DNA from: CAZUSO01 sp964622775
Lineage (GTDB): Bacteria > Bacteroidota > Bacteroidia > Chitinophagales > Chitinophagaceae
Assembly: GCA_964622775.1 (NCBI GenBank)
Contig: CAZUSO010000019.1
Coordinates: forward strand, 1 to 49,392
Length of the DNA: 49,392 nucleotides
Direction: 5' to 3'
The notes under the pieces: generated by a model
What the model was told of the DNA's origin: nothing
The model's database searches: none
What the model saw: the letters and a program-made list of their open reading frames with translations, nothing else
Part shown: positions 23,355-31,398 of the stretch, piece by piece
How positions within the stretch are numbered: position 1 is the first letter of the stretch
Layout: each line of letters begins with the position of its first letter
Program-made: the position numbers and the translations under genes

Positions 23355-25694
23355 CTAAAAATCTCCAATAGTGAATACAATTGATGTTCTACCACCATTA
23401 GACGGAGTTTTGCGTTCAACTCTACCTAATTTCCTCATTTCCAATTCATCAAAAATTTTCTTCACATCATCCGGGGTTCTGCATCCACCGATTTTGTTTT
23501 TATAGACTTCACGCATTGTTATACTTCCACCATTCTTTTTAGCCCTACTGTAAATACTATTAACACTAATATCAATTTCTGAATCATTGCAATAGTTCAT
23601 TGTTTTGTAGATGTGATATTTGAAATAGTCACTTAATTTGAATGCACATTGCATATCTTCTGCGGTTACAAATTTTGAAATACCCCGACTCCTGTTATTC
23701 AGACAGTGAAAAATTAGTGCAAAGCGTAATGTATGACCTGCTAATTTACCCCAAGCACCCTCTAAATAATACGGAAAAAACGGATTGCTCATTTCTTCTA
23801 TTAGTGCAATATTCCACTCATCCCACAACCTGTTTGCATCTTCATCCAAGTGAATAACAATAGCATCATTATTATCCACAGCCCTACCATTTTCTTCTGT
23901 ACTTTTTTTAGCAGTCATTAGTTCATAGTCATATAATTCCTTAATCAGCTTGAAATAATTATCCCTTACCCATGGAGAAACACGCTCATTAGAATACTTC
24001 AACATTCGTTCAGGGAATGCAAATAAAAATCTGTCAATAAATCCGTCACGAACATTTTTACCTGCAAAAACTCGTAACACTTCGGGCTGAATACCACCAA
24101 TGATTGTAACAAAAGGACGCTTTACATAAATTGGTTCATCACCTTTTCTATCTACCTTTAAACTGCCTCTATTCCACATTGTAAGCCATTTCTGTTTATC
24201 ATTGCCTTTTCCACCTTTGTATTGTCCCATACTTCTCAACCAAGAATCCAACTCATCTGCAATTACCATAATACCTCTATCGTTATTTGATAAAATACTG
24301 CTTAAAACTTCCATTGTAAAATCAGAAACAAAAAATTGTCTCATCATCGGCTTTTCAGGTTTTTCATCGCGTTCTTCTTTTTTTGTGTTTTCCCAAATTG
24401 ACAATGCTGTATTATATGCACGCATTTCATTGCCGTAATCTTCTTTTGCTTTTGTTTGTTTCCATTCAACCACAAAGTTTGCTTTGCTCAAAGCAGGTGA
24501 TTTTTTTGAACTCGGCTCTCCGATAATAGCCAAATATAAATTTGCAGATTGTCTGTGTCCACTCATTGTTTCTACTTCACGAGTACCACCAATTGCACCA
24601 CTTATAGCACCAAGTACCGCAACGCCTACAAAGTCTATAGCACAGGGTAATGAGTTGCTAACTTCTTCTATGTACTCTTTTGCATCATTAGGGAAAACAT
24701 CTACAGGAAAAGATACTGACAGTATTTTAAATTCTTTTTCATCTTCAATGTACACATCAGTTTCAGAAAAATCACTTGCTGATTTTTTGCTTGTAGTAGT
24801 GGTATAATTTATTTCGTACTTTTTAGCTATATCAAAGAAACTGCCAATTGTAATTCCTCTGCTTTCACTTTTCATTATTTGGTCAAATTTCTCATCAGTT
24901 TCCTTTTCTGTGTATCGGGGATAGAATGCACTAACACTATGAAAATAACTGCGACCTGATTCTCCAAATTCGTGATGTAAAGCACATCCAACTCTAAACC
25001 AATCATCATATACAGGAGTAATGTCAAGTTCTGTTTTTTGAATATGGTTTTTAATTGAAATGACTTTTAGTTCTGTCTTAGAGTAATTGTTGAATGATTC
25101 AAATACCGAAGAATTTTCGTTAATGTATATTTCTTTGTCAGCAGAATAAATACATTGACGAGCTATATCACTACAAGACAAATCAAAGCCCCAAGTAATG
25201 TTTGTATTTCTTTTTCTACTGTCATTATAGGGTATATTATAAGTTTCAGAGTAGTAGCGTAAAACACAAAGGTATTTTGCTTTGTAAGTGTCAGCACTAA
25301 AACCGAAATTCATTTTAACCATTACTTTAAGACCTGTACCGCTCGGACTGTTCCAAATCGCTAAAGTGTGTACATCATTTGACAAATCAGTTTTAATACG
25401 CTCCAGTTCGCTATCAGGAACATTATCTATATCCAGTATGATTACACCACTATAAACAGTTAATAAGTCATTCTTGCGTTCCTGAAATATGCCTGCGTAT
25501 GTTACTGTTTTCAATTCAGAAGATTTATACGCATCTCTTTGTTTTTTGTCTGCTATGCTGCGTAAATTTTTTATTTCATCGCTGTAAACCTCATCCCTGA
25601 TTTCATGTAGAAAATCTATAATGGAAATGTTGCCTGTTGGTTCGGTAGATTTACAGTTGCTATAAACCGACATTAGATTATTCATATACTCCAT
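23355..25694 (-). CDS. VirE/BT4734-type primase-helicase protein (DUF3987)
   Basis: 779 residues in three parts. The N-terminal BT4734/VirE-N-like domain (about 20-180) contains VIILDIDNVPDSE and PSGTGLKVMV. A PriCT-2-like region (about 215-290) contains DDWFRVGCALHHEFGESGR. The DUF3987 ATPase (about 325-700) has the atypical P-loop GEPSSKKSPAL and acidic VIADELDSW. It probably replicates the excised element. It starts 2 bases after the HTH gene stop, so the two are coupled. ATG 25694 was used; ATG 25685 is an alternative. It is the functional counterpart of 9376-11700. Confidence 0.82.
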   Translation of the reverse strand: MEYMNNLMSVYSNCKSTEPTGNISIIDFLHEIRDEVYSDEIKNLRSIADKKQRDAYKSSELKTVTYAGIFQERKNDLLTVYSGVIILDIDNVPDSELERIKTDLSNDVHTLAIWNSPSGTGLKVMVKMNFGFSADTYKAKYLCVLRYYSETYNIPYNDSRKRNTNITWGFDLSCSDIARQCIYSADKEIYINENSSVFESFNNYSKTELKVISIKNHIQKTELDITPVYDDWFRVGCALHHEFGESGRSYFHSVSAFYPRYTEKETDEKFDQIMKSESRGITIGSFFDIAKKYEINYTTTTSKKSASDFSETDVYIEDEKEFKILSVSFPVDVFPNDAKEYIEEVSNSLPCAIDFVGVAVLGAISGAIGGTREVETMSGHRQSANLYLAIIGEPSSKKSPALSKANFVVEWKQTKAKEDYGNEMRAYNTALSIWENTKKEERDEKPEKPMMRQFFVSDFTMEVLSSILSNNDRGIMVIADELDSWLRSMGQYKGGKGNDKQKWLTMWNRGSLKVDRKGDEPIYVKRPFVTIIGGIQPEVLRVFAGKNVRDGFIDRFLFAFPERMLKYSNERVSPWVRDNYFKLIKELYDYELMTAKKSTEENGRAVDNNDAIVIHLDEDANRLWDEWNIALIEEMSNPFFPYYLEGAWGKLAGHTLRFALIFHCLNNRSRGISKFVTAEDMQCAFKLSDYFKYHIYKTMNYCNDSEIDISVNSIYSRAKKNGGSITMREVYKNKIGGCRTPDDVKKIFDELEMRKLGRVERKTPSNGGRTSIVFTIGDF

Positions 25695-25696
25695 GA

Positions 25697-26035
25697 CTAT
25701 TTGCGTTTAGGGTTAATGAATAAATTGTCGTCCGCTTCCTTGGCTAAGTCATCATCTGATTTTCTGATGTTCTTTTTCAGGTAATTGTCAAGGTCTGATT
25801 TTTTAAAGAAGCGTGCTTTACCACCAGGTTGGGTGTAAGTAATTCTGTCCTGACTACACAGCTTGTTAAGCCAGTTCATTTTTACGTTTAGATACTTAGC
25901 AGCTTCTTTTGAAGTCAATAAGTCTTTAGGAGTATGAGATTTAATTGTGTCCTCTAATACTTCTAATTTTGTAGCTAATGCTTGTAGCAAGTCTAAGATT
26001 GAGCTACTGTTTTCGTAGTTTTCTTTTTTAACCAT
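25697..26035 (-). CDS. helix-turn-helix (excisionase-like) protein
   Basis: 112 residues. An N-terminal helical part is followed at 43-95 by a MerR/excisionase-type HTH (LLTSKEAAKYLNVKMNWLNKL, then a wing ITYTQPGGKARFFKKSDLDNYL). It is coupled to the primase gene downstream, like its counterpart in element A. Direct TTACCTTACC repeats and an ATTACCT/AGGTAAT inverted repeat lie upstream (26092-26122) and may be its binding site. Confidence 0.8.
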   Translation of the reverse strand: MVKKENYENSSSILDLLQALATKLEVLEDTIKSHTPKDLLTSKEAAKYLNVKMNWLNKLCSQDRITYTQPGGKARFFKKSDLDNYLKKNIRKSDDDLAKEADDNLFINPKRK

Positions 26036-26113
26036 AATGTTTAATTTTTAAATTATGGTTGCAAGAACGCTACATAAAAAACTGACTAAAGATTACCTTA
26101 CCTTACTATTTTT

Positions 26114-26896
26114 TTAGGTAATGCTTTCTAACTTAGAAATTATCTCATCTAAGATTTTCTTATTGTTTTTATCATTATACCCCGAGTCTCTATAACTCTT
26201 CACTGCTTGCTTCATACCTTTGAATGGAGTATTATCTTTATCACAGAATATATTTAAAAGTATATCGTATCCCATTTCAAAAGGGTAATTAATGAATTTG
26301 GGATGTAATTCATTTAAGAGATAAAATAAAGAAGCTTTATTTGTCGATTTGTTTCTTGCAAGATTTATCCAAGGAATACGTAATGGTTTTTCAGTATAAT
26401 CACCACTAAACGCTATTTTAAAAATATCAAAATCAATATCGGGAATAAATCGATATTCCATTAATTCTTTATGTAGAACTGAGAGTGTTGCTATCGATGA
26501 TTTCCAAGAATAAGTATTTACTTTATCATGTATGATTGACGACTTCTTAGTTTTTTTCTTTTTTGTGAGTAAATCAAATATTTGAGTTAATTCTTTTCTC
26601 TTAGTATCAATAAAATCATTATTTACATTATAGATTTCTTCTTCGTTTAGATTTTTATGGTTCACAAAAGATTCTTTGATTAAAGTAACATTTTGAAAAT
26701 CGTAGCTGTATGCTTCTTCAAGCAACTTATCAATTTCTAATTCAGATAATTCATTTTTCAAAAAGTCTGAATAATAACTCTTGCCCAATTCAGATAATTG
26801 AGACAACTGATATTCATATAATTTAACTGAATCATCTTTAGTATAAACCAATGCTGATAAGCAATCACGTACTATTTCGTCAATATTTAATTCCAT
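26114..26896 (-). CDS. hypothetical protein translationally coupled to the HDAC-like gene
   Basis: 260 residues, helical, Lys/Asp/Asn-rich, with no recognised motif. The central KKKKTKKSS stretch (about 112-120) may bind nucleic acid. The C-terminal half (from about residue 155) has aromatic and Pro residues suggestive of a folded domain (FSGDYTEKPLRIPWINLA). Its start overlaps the end of the HDAC-like gene by 17 bases, so the two proteins are made from one message. I cannot name a function. Confidence 0.65.
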   Translation of the reverse strand: MELNIDEIVRDCLSALVYTKDDSVKLYEYQLSQLSELGKSYYSDFLKNELSELEIDKLLEEAYSYDFQNVTLIKESFVNHKNLNEEEIYNVNNDFIDTKRKELTQIFDLLTKKKKTKKSSIIHDKVNTYSWKSSIATLSVLHKELMEYRFIPDIDFDIFKIAFSGDYTEKPLRIPWINLARNKSTNKASLFYLLNELHPKFINYPFEMGYDILLNIFCDKDNTPFKGMKQAVKSYRDSGYNDKNNKKILDEIISKLESIT

Positions 26897-27857
26897 AATT
26901 TTTACTTTTTACATTTACATTATACTCAATTTCAGCACCACATAACACATTCAAGCACATTACCAAATCTGCGGTATGTAAAGATAAAACACTTTCAAAA
27001 TCATCCCTGCGGTAACCGCCAAAAAGTGATAGCGTTAGTGGTACTGGTCTTTTGAGCTTTTTATCTAACTGCTTTATCCAAGCATACACAATCCTGCTAC
27101 ACTCAATCCACTCATCTGTTGTAAGCTGTCCGCCTAAATCATCGTGGATATGCGAATCTGCACCATGTGCAAATACTACATAATGCACTTCATCTTTAAG
27201 AATTTTAGTCCCAAGCACCTTTAACCTGTGCTTCAAATCGGCAATGTAGTGTTTACCTGTTTCAATAGGGTTGATGTTACAACCGAATGGTATTGCTTTG
27301 TCTAAGTCCTTTACAAAATAATAGCTGTCATTTATGGAATTGCCGAAATGTCCGTCCAAATCTAAATATGCACCGCTTAGACCCAACTCATTGTAAATTT
27401 TTATAGAAGCAATGACCTGTCCGCTGAATGAGCAAAAGCCACACCCCATGTCAGGTGTGGCGTGGTGAAAACCGCTTGTAGCGCTAAAAGTTACCTGATT
27501 AGGAAAATAGATGCTCTGCTTTATGGCTTCATACAAAGAAGCATTGGTATAAGTCAGACTTTCTAAAAACTGTCTACTCCATTTTAAGCCGCTGCTTTCA
27601 CATAGCGGCTTTATCCCCTTAAACATGGCATGGACATATTCTTCCTCATGTGCAATTAAAAAATCATCTGCAACAAAAAGGTTGAACTTTTGAGTAACTT
27701 CAAAATGCTTTATCAGGTCATTGCGCTTTAGATAATCTAACAACAGTTTGGGTTTTAGCGGTGATTTTGAAACATTGCTTTTACTATCTTTTTTCAAGAC
27801 CTGCTTTGAGTTGTAAAATGTGTTTATGGTATCGGTTCTATACATTGAATGATACAT
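26880..27857 (-). CDS. HDAC-superfamily (arginase/deacetylase fold) protein
   Basis: 325 residues. The family's active-site set is visible in order: His131-His132 (SGFHHA), GCGFCSF (138-144), Asp166/Asp168 and His170 (DLDGHFG), Asp234 (HGADSH) with DDLGGQLT after it, and Tyr282 (FGGYRRD). In HDACs the two histidines are the general base pair, Asp168, His170 and Asp234 would bind zinc, and Tyr282 would stabilise the intermediate. It would deacetylate an acyl-lysine or polyamine-type substrate. It overlaps the integrase gene by 20 bases and the next gene by 17. An HDAC-like gene inside an integrase operon is unusual. Confidence 0.85.
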   Translation of the reverse strand: MYHSMYRTDTINTFYNSKQVLKKDSKSNVSKSPLKPKLLLDYLKRNDLIKHFEVTQKFNLFVADDFLIAHEEEYVHAMFKGIKPLCESSGLKWSRQFLESLTYTNASLYEAIKQSIYFPNQVTFSATSGFHHATPDMGCGFCSFSGQVIASIKIYNELGLSGAYLDLDGHFGNSINDSYYFVKDLDKAIPFGCNINPIETGKHYIADLKHRLKVLGTKILKDEVHYVVFAHGADSHIHDDLGGQLTTDEWIECSRIVYAWIKQLDKKLKRPVPLTLSLFGGYRRDDFESVLSLHTADLVMCLNVLCGAEIEYNVNVKSKNYGIKY

Positions 27858-28941
27858 TTAGCTTAGGTAAATTATCAACTGCCTTACGCTTAGTAGCGTC
27901 TATGACCTTTCCATAAATCTGTGTAGTGCTTACTTTACTATGCCCCAACAATTTTGACAAAACATAGATGTCAGTACCATTAGCAAGTTGTAAGGTAGCG
28001 TAGGTATGGCGTGCAATATGAAACGTTACATTTTTTCTTACCCCTGCATCCAATGCCCAATATTTCAGAATCCTGTTTTTCGTATCGCTGTACTTCAATC
28101 CTTTAAACACTACTTCGTCAGGTTTGCCTGCTTTACCTAAAAAGCTCCTTGCCTGCTCATTGATTTGTAGCGTTTCATTCTTTTGCGTTTTTTGCTGTGT
28201 ATAAACAATATGCCAGCCCAATACTTCATTATGCCTTACTTCGCTCCATTTCAGCTTTATCATATCAGATATGCGCAGTCCTGTAAGACAACCGAACAGG
28301 AACACACGTTTATAGAGTTCATCTTTACAATCTGTTTGAGCTAATAGTTCCAATTCTTCAACAGTCAGGTACTCTCTTTGTGATTCAATCGTTTTCGGTG
28401 AACGTACATAACGTAGCGGGTCTTCCAGAATTAGCTTATCCCGCCTTGCTTCATGTATAGCATGACGAAGAATATTGAAATAAGATGAGGAAGTGTTGAT
28501 ACTTACATTTTTCTGTAAATACGTTGTAAATTCTTCCAACCATTCCTGAGTAATCTGATGAAAGCTCGGACGGGAGTTGGTCTCTTTTACAAAGCCCAGT
28601 AAATGTTTTTCTGTACTGTGCCAATGATGAAAATTCTTTCCTGTTTTCTCCCGATTTTTAGTGAGTGTTTGAAAATAATCTACAAAGTCGGTGTACTTCT
28701 TATGATTAGCTTTTACGCCGTAGTACCCCTCCTGAATAGCCAACAATGTTTTTGCTCTTAGCTTTTCAGCTAATTTCCTTACCTCGCTGTTATGCTCACG
28801 CTGTATGGGTTTAGTAGGTTTAGCATACACTTGCAGTTTAGTTGCTTTACGCTCTCTTTGATTTTTTGAATGGTAGATGTCCAGAATGATTCTGTTGAAC
28901 TCACCACCTTTTAGTGGAACTTCTCTTACTGATACTCTCAT
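27838..28941 (-). CDS. tyrosine recombinase (integrase) of element B
   Basis: 367 residues. The arm-binding N-terminus (1-85) has the IQREHNSEVRKLAEKLRAK feature shared with integrase A. A core-binding domain lies at about 85-175. The catalytic residues are Arg223 (TGLRISD), Lys251, His308 and Arg311 (HIARH), His334 (LLGHSK) and Tyr343. It should recombine the mnmE-end core 770 bases away. It follows the zinc-finger/HTH gene by 12 bases and overlaps the HDAC-like gene. It is clearly related to, but diverged from, integrase A. Confidence 0.95.
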   Translation of the reverse strand: MRVSVREVPLKGGEFNRIILDIYHSKNQRERKATKLQVYAKPTKPIQREHNSEVRKLAEKLRAKTLLAIQEGYYGVKANHKKYTDFVDYFQTLTKNREKTGKNFHHWHSTEKHLLGFVKETNSRPSFHQITQEWLEEFTTYLQKNVSINTSSSYFNILRHAIHEARRDKLILEDPLRYVRSPKTIESQREYLTVEELELLAQTDCKDELYKRVFLFGCLTGLRISDMIKLKWSEVRHNEVLGWHIVYTQQKTQKNETLQINEQARSFLGKAGKPDEVVFKGLKYSDTKNRILKYWALDAGVRKNVTFHIARHTYATLQLANGTDIYVLSKLLGHSKVSTTQIYGKVIDATKRKAVDNLPKLNVSFNV

Positions 28942-28953
28942 AGTTTTGAATTT

Positions 28954-29346
28954 TTATTTGTTAAGTAATAATTGATTTTTAGGAATAAGGATCTTGTTTC
29001 CCTGCTTGGTTATTGCTATCTCTTTACGCTCAATCATTCTGCGTAAAGTGCGGGGATGAATGTTCATCAGCTCGCAATACTTTTCAGTAGTCAATAAGTC
29101 CTCACTTGAAATCTGCTGCTTGATACCATGTAGTTCAAGTGCCTGTTCTATGCGCTCAACTGATAGGAGTATTTTGTTCAATAATCTTTTGTAAGTCTCA
29201 TTATCATTGAACATATTTTGTTGCTTCTGTCGGGTTTGCATTTTACTGCCCCTGCTGGCACACCTGTTAGAACAATATTTAGTAGTGTATTTCTGTGCTG
29301 TAAAGTCTTTCTGACAAAAGTTGCACACGCGTTTGTATTCTGCCAT
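28954..29346 (-). CDS. zinc-finger plus HTH DNA-binding protein (excisionase-like)
   Basis: 130 residues. The N-terminal treble-clef-like cysteines are CNFC (8-11) and CSNRC (25-29). A helical linker follows, and a C-terminal excisionase-type HTH at about 83-128 (LLTTEKYCELMNIHPRTLRR, then KQGNKILIPKNQLL). It is the first gene of the operon with integrase B. It probably governs integrase expression or excision. Half-sites GTGGAC, spaced 10 bases at 29511 and 29521, are candidates for binding. Confidence 0.8.
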   Translation of the reverse strand: MAEYKRVCNFCQKDFTAQKYTTKYCSNRCASRGSKMQTRQKQQNMFNDNETYKRLLNKILLSVERIEQALELHGIKQQISSEDLLTTEKYCELMNIHPRTLRRMIERKEIAITKQGNKILIPKNQLLLNK

Positions 29347-29500
29347 CTCTTAAAAAGTTTAGGGTGTAAAAGTGATGCGAAAACCCGAATTGGGACAGCA
29401 GTTAAAAGCAGGAAAAGGCAACATCATTTCATCAAAACGTTACCTGAATTGAATTTTGAGCAACTAAATTTTCTGGAAATATTTTCAATACATATCAGTT

Positions 29501-29526
29501 GTCCAATTTAGTGGACAGAAGTGGAC
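29501..29526. promoter_or_regulatory. GTGGAC sites between the integrase operon and att
   Basis: GTCCA-N6-TGGAC forms an inverted repeat at 29501-29516. A second GTGGAC at 29521-29526 lies exactly 10 bases after the one at 29511. Helically phased sites next to att suit a directionality factor or integrase arm binding. Confidence 0.45.
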
Positions 29527-29550
29527 ATTTGAAAATACATAATATAAAAA

Positions 29551-29660
29551 GTTGTCTTTTTTTTGTCACTCCGGGAGCAAAAAAGACAAATAAAAGACAA
29601 GAATTGAGCAGTAATAACAATAAAAAAAGCAATCAAAAACTGTTTGATTGCTCTGAAATG
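29551..29660. repeat. terminal inverted-repeat region of element B
   Basis: GTCTTTTTT and AAAAAAGAC arms enclose a TCACTCCGGGAGC centre. Further GACAA words and AAGCAATCAAA then TTTGATTGCT form a second hairpin. The layout matches 1-90 at the left edge of the window. Confidence 0.5.
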
Positions 29661-29710
29661 CTTACCGGACTTAGCTTTTGTTTTCTTTTGGCCGCTGTTA
29701 ATTGTATTAA

Positions 29711-29725
29711 CTATTTTCCGATACA
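29711..29725 (-). other. att core at the mnmE 3' end, element B right junction
   Basis: On the minus strand it reads TGT ATC GGA AAA TAG, the last four codons and stop of mnmE. It is identical to 161-175. The insertion therefore leaves MnmE intact. Confidence 0.8.
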
Positions 29726-31087
29726 AAACTTCCCGAAAATAGTTCCCAGCACATCTTTATCCACATCAATCTTTCCTGTAATAGTTCCAATATGATAGAG
29801 CGCGTCTTTTAAATGCAGCGATAATAAATCTCCGGATAAGCCTGTTTGCATCCCGTTTTCAACTTCTTCTAATGCAACCATTGATTTTTCCAATGCTCCT
29901 TTGTGCCTTGCGTTGGTGATGATAACCGGTTGCACCGCATTTTCATTTTTGAATTGTGCCACTAATTCCTGAGTAAGTTTGCCGAGATTAAATCCTGTTT
30001 TTACCGAAACGGGAAAGGATATTAAATTTTGAATTTTGAATTTTGAATTTTGAATTTTGGAAATATGACTTTCATTTTCTGATTGATTGATGTCATATTT
30101 GCTTTTTAAATTAAACACGATTTTATCTTCCAGGCTTCCCGCTAAATCCTCTAAAAGGCCTGCATCATCTTCATACAAATGAATGACCACTTTAGCTTGC
30201 TGCACCTTTTCTTTGGCACGTTCTACACCAATCGCTTCAATGGCATCTTCCGTATCGCGGATGCCCGCCGTATCAATAAACCGGAACGTGATGCCACCTA
30301 ATACCATTGTTTCTTCAATGGCATCTCTGGTGGTACCGGCGATATCGCTTACGATAGCCCTTTCTTCTTTCAATAAGGCGTTCAACAAGGTGGATTTCCC
30401 GGCATTGGGTTTGCCGATAATAGCTACCGGTACACCATTTTTTATAGCGTTGCCATATTCAAAGCTTTCAATGAGATTTTGAATTTTAAATTTTAAATTT
30501 TGAATTAAGGCGTTCAGCTCTTTCCTGTCGGCAAATTCCACATCTTCATCCGAAAAATCCAATTCCAGTTCTATCAAGGCGGTAAAATTGACTAACTGCT
30601 CTCTTAACTGAGCCAGCTCATTGCTTACACCGCCGCGCATCTGATTCAAAGCCAGCTCATGGGAAGCCTTGCTTTCGGCAGCGATCAGGTCGGCTACGGC
30701 TTCAGCCTGCGCCAGATCCAATTTTCCGTTAAGAAATGCACGTTGGGTAAACTCACCCGGCCGGGCCGGAACAGCTCCGGCATCAAGACAGGCCGTCAAT
30801 ATCTTTTGCAGGACATAAGGTGATCCGTGCCCGCTGATCTCTACAATATCCTCACCGGTATAGCTTTTCGGATTTCTGAATAAAGTGACGACCACCTCAT
30901 CAATCAATACCCCCCTGCTATCCGTGATATGTCCCAAATGAACGGTATGGCTGGCCTGCCGGCTGAGCGGCTTACCTTTAAAGACAGCATCGGCAATGGC
31001 AATGGCCTGAGGACCACTGAGGCGCAGCACACCAATGGCGCCCGTTCCGGGAGCGGTGGCAATGGCAGCAATGGTAAGGTCGTTCAT
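29711..31087 (-). CDS. mnmE: tRNA uridine-5-carboxymethylaminomethyl(34) synthesis GTPase MnmE
   Basis: 458 residues, normal length. It has an N-terminal formyl-THF-binding domain (DLTIAAIATAPGTGAIGVLR), a helical domain and an inserted G domain. G1 is GKPNAGKST and G3 is DTAG (FIDTAGIRDTEDAIEAIG), but the G4 NKxD motif is degenerate (SKYD). The C-terminus is the conserved FCIGK with its essential Cys. With MnmG it modifies U34 of several tRNAs. Two in-frame low-complexity insertions (KFKIQN-type) lie before the G domain and near G4. The 3' end is the integration site of the island array and is preserved. Confidence 0.97.
   Translation of the reverse strand: MNDLTIAAIATAPGTGAIGVLRLSGPQAIAIADAVFKGKPLSRQASHTVHLGHITDSRGVLIDEVVVTLFRNPKSYTGEDIVEISGHGSPYVLQKILTACLDAGAVPARPGEFTQRAFLNGKLDLAQAEAVADLIAAESKASHELALNQMRGGVSNELAQLREQLVNFTALIELELDFSDEDVEFADRKELNALIQNLKFKIQNLIESFEYGNAIKNGVPVAIIGKPNAGKSTLLNALLKEERAIVSDIAGTTRDAIEETMVLGGITFRFIDTAGIRDTEDAIEAIGVERAKEKVQQAKVVIHLYEDDAGLLEDLAGSLEDKIVFNLKSKYDINQSENESHISKIQNSKFKIQNLISFPVSVKTGFNLGKLTQELVAQFKNENAVQPVIITNARHKGALEKSMVALEEVENGMQTGLSGDLLSLHLKDALYHIGTITGKIDVDKDVLGTIFGKFCIGK
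30024..30060. repeat. TTTTGAA heptamer array inside mnmE
   Basis: Five consecutive 7-base TTTTGAA-type units. On the coding strand they are translated as a Lys-Ile-Gln-Asn/Lys-Phe-Lys-Ile-Gln-Asn run between G4 and G5 of MnmE. Confidence 0.8.
30475..30506. repeat. second TTTTGAA/TTTTAAA heptamer array inside mnmE
   Basis: Four units of the same kind, encoding IQNLKFKIQNLI just before the G domain. Confidence 0.75.
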
Positions 31088-31398
31088 AACAGCAAAGTTA
31101 ATGCTTATCGGGAAGGCAGGGTCAGGAGAGTAATGTCAATTACGAAAGGTCAATTACGAATCAGACAAACCTTATTCAGGATATTAGCGATTTGCATCCC
31201 GAACTGAAGTAAGTACGCTTTATCTGCATGATCAATTTCTATTAGATCAGTTTCCGGAACTTTTCCTGTTTTGACTTTTGCATTTTGACTTAATCCTCCT
31301 GATAAAACAGGATTTACAATCCGCTTCGTTGATGGTAATTGTTCTTCTCAAACGAATAACATCCGGCATCGTAAATTTACCTTATTTTTGAATGAACT

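Larger units (their letters stand above)
14322..29725. mobile_element. element B: integrated island at the 3' end of mnmE
   Basis: The element is bounded by att cores at 14322-14341 and 29711-29725. The core operons read leftward from the mnmE side: zinc-finger/HTH protein, tyrosine recombinase, HDAC-like protein, hypothetical, HTH, DUF3987 primase. The distal half is cargo: a SymE-like toxin, a GIY-YIG set, a PD-(D/E)XK-like protein and a CBASS locus. It is clearly AT-rich next to the host chromosome. Insertion at the 3' end of mnmE (trmE/thdF) is known for other elements such as SGI1. Confidence 0.75.

Noticed and set aside
26092..26122. ATTACCT/AGGTAAT hairpin as a terminator
   Set aside because: The loop is 17 bases and there is no following T run on the minus strand; it is kept only as a possible operator.
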